Assembly: GCA_034509925.1 (NCBI GenBank)
Contig: CM067537.1
Location: 1,357,501-1,421,500 of the forward strand
Direction: 5' to 3'
DNA length: 64,000 bases
Source: Hirudinaria manillensis
Taxonomy: Eukaryota; Annelida; Clitellata; Hirudinida; Hirudinidae
Notes under the pieces: generated by a model
What the model saw: the letters and a program-made list of their open reading frames with translations, nothing else
What the model was told of the DNA's origin: nothing
Database searches by the model: none
Part shown: piece by piece, positions 25,589 to 38,020 of the stretch
Numbering within the stretch: the first letter of the stretch is position 1
Layout of the letters: each line of letters begins with the position of its first letter
Made by a program: the position numbers and the translations under genes

Positions 25589-25838
25589 GTAGATATTCTT
25601 TTAAGCATCGAAACGTCATTCATTGGCATTAAACACGATAAACCCAAAACAACTCTTATTTCAGCCTTAAATACAGCTTCTTTTGTAGCCGAGACAATGT
25701 TATAAAGTAATTTACATTAATTTGTTAATGTGAAATAATAATATTAATAAGTTGGCTTCTTTTAATCGGACATTTATCTAATGAACATCGGTAAACAACA
25801 AAATTGTGTTAATTTCAAGGATTGAAAATTTCTTCGTA
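25589..25838 (+). promoter_or_regulatory. Conserved 5' flank of gene E
   Basis: Carries the same gtagatattcttttaagcat … catcgaaacgtcat … ttcttcgtaatgaa order as at B, C and D, and is closest to D. Similarity to the D spacer continues upstream to about 25400. Confidence 0.5.
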
Positions 25839-28800
25839 ATGAATTTTTGCGCAAAAAGCTTTTATTTCTTGGTCCTGAATTTATTATCAGGTTAATTTTA
25901 TTTTAACAAACATTAATTAATCAGTTAGCTATTTATTTATCTAAACCCTTTTAGAGTCTCTAGCAGTAAACATAGCTTTATGGAAGGATGCTGCATTTTG
26001 CATCCAGGTAGACCTCTCCAAAAAGGTCATTGATGGTAACAAGACAAGAACAGAAGCTATGGATTATTCCTGCTACAAGACTTCATTTATTCGTATTAAC
26101 TTGAAAGCTTTTTATAGCGTTCATTTTGTCATTGTCTTTGCAGGATATGGTGAGATTTATTCATAGTTTTTTTATACTTTGTCTATAGAAAATAGAAATA
26201 CTATTAAAGAAAAATAAATAGCGCCTTAATAAACACCGCAACGTTATATGAACTGCACAAGTTAATAAATAAATATATTTTAAACTCTTCAACCCTCAGC
26301 ACTATTTGATAAATGCAAAATATTGTTGTAAGTAATTCAAGTAGAACATGGATGAATATCAAGACATTTTATGCATTACCGTCCTTTTTTTTCCAAGGAA
26401 CTGATGAACGCCAGTTGGACTTCTTCTATGCGTATACCATTGACAGTCCTCATACTAAAGTTCCGTGCTCTAAATACCCTGGAAAGGTCAAAAGCGGTAT
26501 TGGTCTTCGGGTGAACTGTGTTCCTTCGAAGTCTTTCTTCTTTGAAGTGGAAATAGAATCAATGAAAAACAAGGGATTGTACATTACCGAGATCGAGGTT
26601 CACACCCTAGGTAGAATTATTTTTATAATACTCGACTTTAATGAGAAATATGCGTCTAGCATTATATAATACCTGCTCGTTGTCAGGGGAGGATAATCAT
26701 CGGGAGCATGCCTTGATCCATCGCGGATGTTTTGCAGATTTCGGTGAGAAATTAATCGGTAATAGCTCGAGTTTGAAAGATTGCCGGTCTTCCTGCATGG
26801 CGAAATATTACATATTTGCTGGAGTCAAAGTAACATGGCCCTTTTGTACCGATATTATTATTTCATGCGTTTTTATCTTATTTACTACTATATTGTTTAA
26901 GCTAAACTTTAATGGTTTCTGGAAATAATAATAAATTATTTCACAATAATTATTGATGTACGTAAATTAGTTTAGAACAAGTACTTAGTTCGGGTCTCTT
27001 AGCAAATCATTGTTCTTCAAAGACATTCTATTCTAATGGAGACCAACTGTCACTCATTTAATTTTTGGAGTCACAAAATTTCAATACGGACTCGAATTGA
27101 CTAGTATCCTTAGAAAGCAAACTAATTTCAATATTGCTAATTTGAAAATTACAATAAAACAGCAGCATTGTAGGGCAGGGGATGCTATCTGATAAATCTG
27201 AAGAGTTGAGAGGGAAAAAATGGTAAAATAACAACGTGTAATTAATATTTTATCATGTAATAAAATCAGTCGCCTTAGATACAATATTAGAGTCAAGAAA
27301 ACTTGTTATGAGAAAAAAAGAATTTTAAATAGTACATGGATAAAGTTATACAGAACGGCTTTTGCTTCTTGGAAAGGATACAATATTGTTATGTGCTTGT
27401 GGGAATAACATTGATGAAAGCAAATCAGAACGTTTGCAAAAGTGCAACTACATGTGTGAAGACGGTGTGCGTAAATGCGGTGGTGAAGGATATTTTTCAG
27501 TTTATCTGGGTAGGAATTTGATCATCGCAACATCTTTTATATACTGTCTTGATTTTATGGACTATCTTCCATTATAATATAATTTGATTGATGTATCATC
27601 TACATATATCGTATCATTCTATTGCAGTCCTTGCGCCGTTGCCCCATTTCAAAGGATGTTATAGAATACCGCCTGGTTCATTGACTGTAACTGAACAAAC
27701 GTCTGACATGACGGTGTCAAGATGTCTTCGCTTATGTGACAATTATCTATTCGCATCGCTAACGGTTCAACATATTTTGTTTTCAAATTTATCTTATTCA
27801 TGTTTTCATCAAATTACGTTTTGTAAGGATAACAATAAATCATACTAAGTTTTATGCTTTTAAGAAAGGTAATTCATGCATTTGCACGGATGATATCGAC
27901 ATTGGAAAAGTCACCGATGACATGGCAGAATGCAATTCTAAATGCGTAGGCCAATCAAACATCATGTGCGGAGGACCACGATATGCTTCTGTATTTAGAA
28001 GTAAAAATGATTTTCATATAATATCAACAGGAATAATAATCGACATTCAATATTTATTACTAAAAATTTACCTTAATTACCATACATTTCTGGATAGCTT
28101 GCAAGCAAGACTCGGGAGACTACATAAAATGTTCACAGTTATTTAAGTGTCTGAACACGTACGATATGTATGGTGACTGTGGTGGTGAATGTAAAGAAGG
28201 ATTTGCCGGAAGACATTGCTTAGGAAACGGTAATTCATTTGATCCAACCAATTCAATATACATTGAATGAACATTTAGTTATTTTGAGTAAGCAACGTGG
28301 TGAGTGGACACTTTTCATACGGAATTATGAAACGAGGGCAATTTCTTTTTATTTATTCATTCATTCATTTATTAATTTGAATTTATTATAAATAAATAAA
28401 TAAAAACTTTTAAAAGTTAATAACATTTTGGAAATTCACCAGAAAACCAAAAGAATATTAATTGTAGCGATTACATGTTGGTTTAAACAGAGAGTGAAAA
28501 CATTTGATAACAATTTATTATCAATTCTCTGAATGATGTAATTGTTGCAATAATATTAAAATCAAAACTATTACAATGCAATGAAGCATGCATATCATGC
28601 ATGTTGCATTACTTACATGCATCTAGACGTTGGTAGTGATATCCTGGAAGACACTGCCGGCGAAATGGCAGGACATCCTTTAGATATATGCCTGGATTTG
28701 GACATGTGCGCGTTCTTACCATTATCAATTTGCAAGATGATTGAAGATGAAGTTGCTTGTGCATGCGTAGATGGTTTTGCAAGGGATGCAGATCAAAAAT

Positions 28801-29945
28801 GTCAAGGGGAGTTGCTGGAAACACTGTTTACGTAGCAAAATTAATTAACTAATTTATGTATCAACATCAATATATTTTCATTGATTAAGTAACGGATACC
28901 AATGTTGTCAATATTGTCAAATGAATCATAGTCATTTTATTTAATTAGTTCAGACCTTCTGAATAAAATAATCCTTTCTAACTGACAACGACATAAGCAA
29001 ATGTTGTCTTACGGATTAACTTTTATTAATTTTTAATAATGTATTACAATAATATTATTATTATTAATAATTATAATTATAATAATGTATTATAATTATA
29101 ATTTTAATAATATGTTTATATAATATAATTATAAAGGTGATTTTCAAAGAAATGTAAACAAATGAAGTCAATAAAAAAAATATCGGTTAAAATCGGTTTT
29201 TATTTGTCTTTAGATATCAATGAATGCTTGGGAGATCCGTGCAGAGACAGTTTTGCAGTTTGTACGAACCTGAATGGTTCTTATTCGTGTAGTTGCAAAC
29301 CCGGATATATTGTAAAAAATGGCTTTTGCCGTGGTAATTTAAGATAAACTTTTCAATTTTTCCAATTACTTTAGAACTCAAAACAATAAATCCTTCGGTC
29401 CTTAGCAGGGACATCTTACATTTTAATTAAGACACGCCATTTACCGCAATCCAAAACAATAGTTTTGGATACTTAAGTGTTTGATCCGAAAGGCGCTCTT
29501 TGCACTCAATTTTCAAATGAGCTAAATATTGGATTAAATAAGCAAAGGAATAATTCAAGACATTGCTTCATAGTACTTAACAGTAACAATTAATCAATTA
29601 ATTTAATTTAATTTAATTTAATTAATGTATTTTATTTACGTGAAGACGAGAACGAAACTTTTTCAGATAACGATACTTCCTTCGATGACGAAAGTCTAGA
29701 GAAAAAGAGTTTTTCAGATAACGATACTTCATTCGATGAGGAAAGTCTAGAGAAAAAGGCAGTGCTATTGGTACCAGCTCTGATTCTAATCATCCTGGCT
29801 TTGATTATTTGGTTGGATGTTCTTTATGAACTTATTGGCATTCATTAACTGTACAACCATTCGTCTCTCACATATCAGCTTGACTAAGAAAAAAGTGGAT
29901 AGAAAGGAATCTGTCAGCACTGTCTCGACCAGTTCCAAGAATTAA
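25839..29945 (+). CDS. Receptor gene E: sister of D with duplicated juxtamembrane segment
   Basis: Twelve exons, 557 residues if all are used: 25839-25890, 25955-26149, 26398-26610, 26687-26829, 27377-27509, 27628-27764, 27865-28000, 28098-28229, 28627-28806, 29214-29333, 29646-29811, 29879-29945. Exon lengths equal those of D except the transmembrane exon, which is 63 bp longer. That exon encodes a tandem copy of SFSDNDTSFD-E-ESLEKK before the helix (LLVPALILIILALIIW). The tail CLTKKKVDRKESVSTVSTSS is Ser/Thr-rich with a Cys at the membrane edge. The EGF exon lacks a normal donor after 28806 (GGGGAG), as in D. The intron containing D's giant microsatellite has only a few TTCA units here. D and E share introns from the F5/8 region onward at high identity. 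Confidence 0.82.
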
Positions 29946-30278
29946 ATCGTAGAACACTGCAACAAAGTTTTGCTTTGAACATCAATTGTGGATATTTCTT
30001 TAAAGTCTACTCGTAGTCTTTGTTACTCCAAAAACAAAGTCTGGGACAGCAATTACTGTGAAAACAACGATTTTATTTGATATAGCTTTTGATTAGTATT
30101 TAAAAAAAACATTGTAAAGTACGATCATATTTTTTGCAACATCTTAGTTTCCAAACTTTGAAAAACATCCTGAGCTACAGTCAAATAGGCTCCGAATAAA
30201 AAAACCAACGTCTCCATAGATACTGCCAAAGAAATTAACATTTTCCTAATTTAACTCAAAAAATGAGAAAATGGTATA

Positions 30279-30392
30279 TGCTAGTCTATTACATACAGCA
30301 ACATGGCTTATCTGTGTCACAATATCTTTGCATAAAATGTTGTGACACAGCTAAGCCATGTTGCTGTATGCTGTATGTAATAGAATAGCATT
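30279..30392. repeat. Imperfect inverted repeat (hairpin-forming)
   Basis: Left arm tattacatacagcaacatgg…tgtgtcaca pairs with right arm tgtgacacagctaagccatg…gtatgtaata, with a small internal duplication in the right arm and a loop of about 10 bases. One arm alone occurs after gene D at about 18640-18690. It may be a small MITE or a palindrome formed by local rearrangement. The interval 29946-30278 is the 3' flank of gene E, similar to that of D, with no other feature. Confidence 0.7.
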
Positions 30393-30420
30393 CGAGAACA
30401 ATTTGTGAATATAGCAAGAG

Positions 30421-30688
30421 CTTTAATTTGATGAAATGGAATGTAATGCCGCCTTTATTTTAATTCTTTGATGCTCATGGTAAAAAAAATTCCACTTTCA
30501 GCCAAGGGGGGTACAAATGTACCCCGACACATTTGTTGTTACCGAAACTTTATTATTAAAAATATTTTACCAGTCAATAGGCACGTGTTCAGAGAATATA
30601 AAAATATATATTCTTCATTAAACAATTATTAAATTATGTGTTGCAGGTTTACAATTGTACCCCACCTTGGGTATCCAAGGTTTAAGGA
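30421..30688 (+). repeat. Dispersed repeat, copy 2, possible small DNA transposon
   Basis: The first 125 bp match 20455-20590. The right end ccttgggtatccaaggtttaa resembles the inverse of the internal motif cttggatgctcaaggt next to TTAA, suggesting terminal inverted repeats with a TTAA target. It sits directly against a broken receptor exon. Confidence 0.5.
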
Positions 30689-30805
30689 ACTAATGAATGC
30701 CAGTTGGACTTTGTCATTGTGTACAGCATTGCAGTCCTAAAACTCTGTGGTCAAAATACCTTGGAAAATCAAGAAATGACCTTGCACTTCGAGCTCTCGA
30801 AGTAG
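30688..30805 (+). pseudogene. Broken F5/8 second-half exon of the receptor family
   Basis: Aligns with the second F5/8 exon of D and E: the frame reads GTNECQLDFVIVYS where D has GTEERQLDFFYAYN. The match decays after about 110 bp and meets a stop at TAG. Exons before and after it are absent. The left edge coincides with the end of the dispersed repeat, so a transposon may have replaced the upstream part. From 30806 to 31550 nothing else is recognisable. Confidence 0.7.
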
Positions 30806-31550
30806 TGTTAGCACCAATGATAAAAGGTCTTTTACACACGTTGATGGTCTTACATATTAAAGTTATAATATTATACTTGTATAATATTAATACGGTTAAT
30901 ATCTAGATAAAGTAAATTTCCAGAATTCAACTCCTCCTTTGATGGGAGGATCGTGCGTATTAATGCGCTGCCTGATGTCGCCAGACGCTGCAGGTTTCCG
31001 GCTTTGGCAAATGTTTCACTTCGCTCTTTTGGATTCATACAAGATGACAATAAATATTGGCTTGTTTAAGCGTTCTTCTTACGTGTTCTTTTGTTTTTAT
31101 TACACAACTTATTTTTCAACTTTGGTTGCGTGCAGTTCAATTTTAAAATTACGCCAGACTTTGTTTACGTTTCGACAAGAAAACTTATCCATGAAAGAAA
31201 CACGAGAAAACGAACGTTTTATGGTCAAGTGAGATAACGAGACTATAATTTATATCTATTAAACATAATGCTATAAGTTGGTTACATTTTACAAGACTGT
31301 GCATCCTTTAAATGACATCCTTTAAATTATTTTATTTATATTAATTTATTTTATCACTAATTAAACATTGTACGTTGTATTGTATTGTTTTATGTCTTTT
31401 AAATGTCACTTCTAATTGCTGGGCATTCCCGTTCAAGTGTGAATAAAATAGAAAATTTTATTTAGAAAAAGAACACGTATTGTGAATATTAATAATTTGG
31501 CATTGTTAAATTTAGTTTTATTTCGATGAACATTCTGCCTAAAAAGAACA

Positions 31551-34500
31551 ATGCTGGGCGTCGCCATCTTGATTTCAGCAACGATTAGTGGTCAGTCTCT
31601 GTCACGTAACTCGTCGTGTTATCGGGATTTTGTAACCATATCCCAACAAATTAACTGATAGATATTATTATAAAAAAATTAAGTATTCTTGTAAATATAT
31701 TTTTAGATTAATTTTCAAGAATGCGACAATAGCTTCGATGAATTAATCCTTCATATGTCAAGTACACTATTTGACTCTTTAGGGCATATTGTACTGATGG
31801 CAATCATGATCTCAACAGTCAAGTTGACTGTTTAATCACGTTTAATCTTTCTCTTATATTTTTGCAGGATTGGCTGGGATAAACGTAGCTTTGAACAAGA
31901 ACATCACTTGCGATGCTCTGCTTCTAGACAAGAAAATCACTGATGGCGATCTCAGCATTAATAATCCCGTCCAAGTTAAGCTCTCATGCAGTCAACTGTA
32001 CATTTATTTGGGAGCACCGTTTAGCGTACATTATGTCATCGTCTATGAAGGAACCAAAACCTCAAAGATAGGTATTGAAACAAATGGAAATATTCTGCTA
32101 CTGTTAATATCAAGCACAGATAAATTGCAACGTGTAGTTTTTTTTTGTATCAATTCTCATTCAGTTTACTTGACATGAATGTTTAATTTGTTGAATTTGA
32201 CAAGATCTTAGTGTTCTTGGTGATAATTTTAGAATAGGTTAACTAAAGCAATCAATATTAGAACTGAACATATAATTAAACAACTTGAAAGGAAATTGGG
32301 ATTATTTCTCTGTTTACCTCAAAACTACTATGGAAGAGCAAAGAAGTTGTGCCATGTACCCTAGAAAGGCCGTAACGCCGCAGTACATGGCGGGGAACAG
32401 GGTCAACTGTATGGGATGGCCTGGCAGCTACTTTACAATGGTCGAGTTGGTGTCTCCTTTGAACCATGGTTACACGATTGCAGAAATTGAAGTTCATTCG
32501 ATTGGTAATTTTTTTATGAAATTTCACAAGAAATTGAAGAAATCATTGAACTTGAGGACCCCTGACCTTAAGGACTGCATCGTAAATGTATTAGTAGCTT
32601 TGATGTGCAGTTGAATAAGCAAACTAAGCAATGGAATAGAGAAATATTGTCAAAATAGCTTTCTGAGCAGAGATAAACAAATGTTTTTGAGGTAAGGATT
32701 AGGTTAAGTAAAAAGGGTTTATGATTAGAGCTTATAATAATAGACACGGTTGCTAATCGATACGCACGTTGATTGCACTGTGATTGAAGATATTAAACAT
32801 TTTCTTTTTTAAATATCAATTACCAGTTCTAACTTATCCAGCAAGTTCTATGCTTGCAGGCTTAGGAGAGACAAACACTATGGTCATGATATACCGTGGT
32901 TGCTACGCAGAAGATTCGTTCAGGAGGTCAGGTGAAGGTCACAGTGTTTCTACCTGTGGTCACTTGTGTCGTAATTATGGTTTTGCTTTTATGAAGGTCA
33001 GTTGGATTTCTGTAAATGGCTTTTTTTTAGCAGTTCAGAATCTGATTTCGTTCCCTTCTGTCCATGTACTGAGTTTCGTAATAGTGGTGATCGCAGTCTG
33101 CATACTTGATATTTACAATGTAACAAATATTTAATAACCCCATTACAGTACATTATCTTTTGAACAACAAATGTATTGCATGTGGATTCCAGCAGTGCTG
33201 ACAATAATTTTAAAACTAACAATGATAATAATAATAATAATAATAAAGGCATTAGTTTGCTTATTTATACTTATTATTTTTTTATCAATGGCGGATTTAA
33301 TTCTTAAAAATTTTAAACGAAACCCCGAAGGAAAAACGATGTCGTTGCAGCAACGGCTATAAGTCGAAGAATGAATTGCCCACCAACAGGTGCTACTTCA
33401 ACTGCCCCAACACTCCGGGCAAATATTGCGGAGGAAAAACGGGTTATTCTGCTTATATTGGTTAGAATCTAATTTTATTTGTTTATTTATTTTACATTAT
33501 TTTGTTTCATTAGGAAGAGGTTAGAGATTAAAATTTAAATCATTATCAATTTCAATGATGCGAATGTTTAGGGCTTTCATTTTCGAATCGTTCTCGTGGT
33601 TTTGCAGCTTTTTATTTGAAATCCATCAATACTCTTAGCTTCATTAACAAGCTAAATCGATAAAATAATGAATTAATAACCAGTCAACGTCCAGCTGCCA
33701 TATTACAACGGTTGTTATGACGAAAAAGTTGTCTGCACCGCAACCAATTGCTTGGAAGACACTAACATGTCCCCACCCAAGTGTACTCTTTTCTGTCATA
33801 AATCCATGTATGCCCTGATAAAGGTTACAAATCTTTTTTGTTTCAATCCCTATAGAATAAATAAATATATATTTATACATGTATGTATGTATGTATGTAT
33901 GTATGTATGTATGTATGTATGTATGTATGTATGTATGTATGTATGTATGTATGTATGTATGTATGTATGTATGTATGTATGTATGTATGTATGTATGTAT
34001 GTATGTATGTATGTATGTATGTATGTATGTATGTATGTATGTATGTATGAATGTATGTATGTATGTATGTATGTATGTATGTATGTATGTATGTATGTAT
34101 GTATGTATGTATGTATGTATGTATGTATGTATGTATGTATGTTTCATTAGGAGTATTCAAAGGTATTCGATGTTTCTTTTCGTTTTCAAGGAAGGCACGA
34201 TATGCATCTGCTCGGACGTTATCCCGAAAGGTACGGACGTCCGACAGAATTGCGACATTCCCTGTACTGGCGACGCCAACAACATGTGCGGCGGAGGGGA
34301 ATCGCATTCCACTTACGGGAGTATGGAACTTTTAATAGTAATAATAATGGTAATAATAATAATATATAGGTAATATAATATAACCGATATTATTAATGAT
34401 AATAGTAACTGTGGAATCAATTCTTCCCTAACCTAGAATATTTCCAATAACACCTAATAATTAACAGCTCCAATAATACTGAGAAATATATTTGACTGTT

Positions 34501-36909
34501 AACCATACTCTGTAATAGACCCTAAGTAACCATACCCCATCGTGGTCGAAACAGTTGCAACGACAAATGAATTGCCAGCTCCCCTGTATCTCACTCGCTG
34601 GGCGCTATATAAATGACCTATTACTATTATTATTATTAATATTAATATTATTATTACGTAAGGATCAGGTAGAGATATTTTTTAAATTTTTTTTCGCCTA
34701 TTTTTTTCTTTCTTTATTTATTTCTTTCCTTCCTTCCCTTCCCCTCTTTCTTTTTTTTCTTTCTTTGTTCCCCTTCGTCTTTTTCGAAGCCTGCGTCTTC
34801 GGCGGCAACATCTTGGGCTGTCCCGATATGATCCAGTGCGACTACCAGTTGGACATCTTCGGGAACTGCCTCGGAGAATGCAAGGAGGGCTTCACCGGAG
34901 ATTATTGCCTGGAGAAAGGTAAACTCTGGGGGGCGGCGGACGTTCGGTCGGTCAATCGCTTACCGCATGTTGCGAGCGAGCGGGCTTGTCGATCGGTTGC
35001 GATGTACTTATGCCAGGGCTGGGTGGTGGTTTAATGATGTGCATTACAATATTAGTATCTCGTGGATGTAATATTAATAATATGAAATAATGATAAGTGC
35101 ACTTCGTTATCTTCTCCTCGACCTTAGCGGTAATTCCAATCTTCTTGCAGATTGGAATGCATTGCGAATATTTAAGATAATAAAAGATATTTTCCATGAG
35201 ATTATGAAGGGAAAAAAAGACGTTGGAAAAATTTCATCCTGAATTTAAGTCAATGTAACGTCAGAAATCACCTCTGACCTCTGAAACTCGTAGAGAGCTC
35301 TTACGTTCATAACTCTCCTCGCATGCTAACAGACTTGAGGGGAGTTCTGTTCGACTACGATCCCGATGGGACCAAGAAGCCCGCGGCCAAGCAGTCGACG
35401 ACGAAAGGGATCGCACTAACTGCGAAAAAGCCGTCATCTACCAAAGCGAAGGACGCTTGTGAGGACAAACCTTGTAAGGACAAATCCAACACGAGGTGCG
35501 TTCCTTCAACTGAAGGGGACACTTTCACGTGCGACTGTCTCAAAGGTTACTTCAAAGTTGGAGAAACGACGGAGAAATGCGAAGGTTACGGGGAAGTGGA
35601 AGTTTATATACTTTAATCGATTCTTTGTCAAAAAAAAATAAAGAGAAAGGAGTCTTACAGATGAGCTGTGCGACAACTTGTGTTGTAACCTGCCCATTAG
35701 GTTTAGTTGTGAGATCAATTTTTTGATAGGATAGGATTGTTTGAGTCATCAACAATTACAAATGTATTGTTACGAATACAAAGTAATTGTGTGCTGTGCT
35801 GTCCAATTAACAACGTTAATAGTAATAAATTATGGAAAAAATTAAGAATATAATAAATTATATATACAAGAATATAATAACTTATTATATATATATACAC
35901 AATCAAATTTAGTATGCAGGAGAATTGATCTGTATTATTCTGAATGTCTCTAGCAGTCATTTCTAGTCATAAGAAAATAGAATTGGGAAAAATTTGTCCT
36001 TGGGGAGAATGGGTGCATCTCTTCTGGAGTTTTGCCATCTTGGCATCTCCGCCACGGGTTTTAGCCGCAATCGATTAATTATGTAACAAACCAGTTAAAT
36101 ATTAAATACTAAAATGTTAATATATTTCACAGATATCGACGAATGCCTGATGCCGGCGTGCGACCCGGGAACGTCGATTTGCAAGAACACCGAAGGAGGG
36201 TACTTCTGCGACTGCTTCCCGGGTTATGCCATGGACGATGAGAATACCTGCTTGAGTACTCGTTTACTAGTCGTTTATTTGCCTATCATATTGCGAATAT
36301 TATTATTATTATTATTATCATTATTATTATTATTATTTTTAGATTGTCGCATTGATTTCAACTCGTCCAAAACTGATCCAATAATGATCGTAATTTACGA
36401 AGTTATTGATACTGTCGTTACAGGTCCGCGATTAATTTACTAATTATTAATAAGTTTTTTAATATATTGTTTATTAAAAAAAGTATTTATTAACATATAA
36501 TAATACAAATAATAATAATTTATTGGAAAATAATAAATAAGTTTAGCTACCTTTGTTAATCAAATTTTAATATAACATCCCGAGTGTAATGTAAGTCGTC
36601 TGTTAGTCGTTATGTGTTGAATCCTTTTCTGAGGATGAGGTGATAAATCAAAAATAAACGATATAATAATTACGTTAATAAGTCATTAATCCAGTCGATT
36701 AAACACTCGATTAATCAAATTGACTTTTTTTTATAAGTAAAATTACACGAAATATAATTACAGACGTCACGGCATCGGAAGATGAATTCGACCAGGAACA
36801 GTACGTTATGTATATATTCTACGCTGCCAGCTTCGTAGTCATCAGCACTCTTCTCGGTGTCTATTGGTTATTGGCATACTTTGTCCTCCTTATTGTTATT
36901 AGTGGTTAA
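31551..36909 (+). CDS. Receptor gene F: same architecture, Lys/Thr linker before EGF
   Basis: Eleven exons: 31551-31590, 31868-32071, 32292-32504, 32860-32996, 33331-33460, 33684-33823, 34191-34320, 34790-34918, 35333-35584, 36133-36255, 36764-36866 or read through to a stop at 36907-36909. Signal peptide is MLGVAILISATIS. F5/8-like domain is about 14-152 (INVALNKN, LGAPFSVHYVIVYEG, IAEIEVHSIG). WSC1 runs to 241 (YRGCYAED … CRCSNG … YCGGKTGYSAYI), WSC2 to 331, EGF-like to 374 (CKEGFTGDYCLEK). A linker plus EGF run to 458, EGF-Ca (DIDEC) to 499. The helix is YVMYIFYAASFVVISTLLG. The last intron should be phase 2 as in its relatives, but no tail exon is convincing. A candidate at 37979-38006 would end 14 bp before gene G. 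Coding sequence is visibly more GC-rich than in A-E. Confidence 0.83.
33880..34143 (+). repeat. (ATGT)n microsatellite in an intron of gene F
   Basis: About 65 near-perfect tetranucleotide units between the two WSC2 exons, with one atga variant near 34047. It creates spurious open frames on both strands. Confidence 0.97.
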
Positions 36910-38020
36910 TTATAATGTTAATTATAAATATTATTACAGCCGTTATTATTATTATTATTACCATCTTAGATGTGATAGGTTATTATCAATATCCCAGTTA
37001 TGATTTTTGAAATTATGAAGCATATTGCATTTGATACCTGTTGCATTTGACAAAATGTCAAGCATCTTAGCGATCTTGTCTGCTTTTGCTGTGTCGCTAA
37101 GCTAGACTTTGTGATATCATCCAGGTACGATATAAATGATATCAGCGATTGAAAGTCCACGCTGCAGGTAGGAACAAAGAATTCTGTTGTGAAACAATCT
37201 ATCTGTTGTGACCGATGTAGAACGAGTTCATTTTCAGCTATGAAATTCAGCTGAATAGGAACAAGTACAGAACATCACCACACTATGAGGAGTAAGTTGT
37301 CAAGAACATCTGACAGAAATACAAACTTTTCACAAACCATTCACAGACCATTGTGATAAATAAGCTGTTTGTTTCAAGCACAACTACTTAAACATTCTGG
37401 TCAAAGATATGTCTTACAATCTTCCACGAAATGACAATATGTTTAGTGCTGTGATTGTTTCATTTTAACGAAACACAAACTTTTTACAAAGTCTTAAAGC
37501 CCCAGTGTGGAGAATTTGGCTTTTATGCCAGAATAGAATCTAACAAAAGCTCGTCGGACATATTCAGACGTGTTTGTTTGTTAATTTGTTAGTAACAAAT
37601 CTTAAAAAAGTACGGAGAAGTAGGGTTGTTCACCTCACTAACCAAATTTTTCTAAGATTCGTTGGACCACGCGTAGTAAAATTTAACGAGAAACAAATAC
37701 GAACAGTTCCAATCAACCACAGTCAGAAACAGTTCAGTAGCTTTTTTACTTCACGGATGAGAGAACCCGGCCAGCGACAATCCTACACAATAATGTGTAA
37801 ATATTTTTGTCTGTTCAAATTTTCCATGTTTTTAAAAAGCCTTTTAATCAAACGTTGGCTCGCAGTTTCGTAATAATAAATATTTATTTATATATATTTA
37901 TTTATATACATATATATTTATACATATTTATTTATATATTATATAATAAATATTTTGAAATTATTTTTTAAAATTTAGGCGGAGATTAGGTGGCGGGAGA
38001 ATTTGAAACGTTAACGTCCA
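36910..38020. other. Interval between genes F and G, no clear gene
   Basis: Mostly AT-rich sequence with ATT repeats at 36945-36965 and AT-rich tracts at 37870-37975. A tail exon for gene F is expected here but not identified. The segment 37979-38006 (acceptor tttag, then W-R-R-L-G-G-G-R-I and stop) fits the phase but is not supported by similarity. Confidence 0.4.

Noticed and set aside
30939..31232. 97-codon + strand frame starting MMGGSCVLM
   Set aside because: No recognisable motif, no exon neighbours and no second copy; treated as chance.
33644..34373. Met-Tyr-Val-Cys and Tyr-Ile-His-Thr repeat frames on both strands
   Set aside because: By-product of the ATGT microsatellite in a gene F intron.
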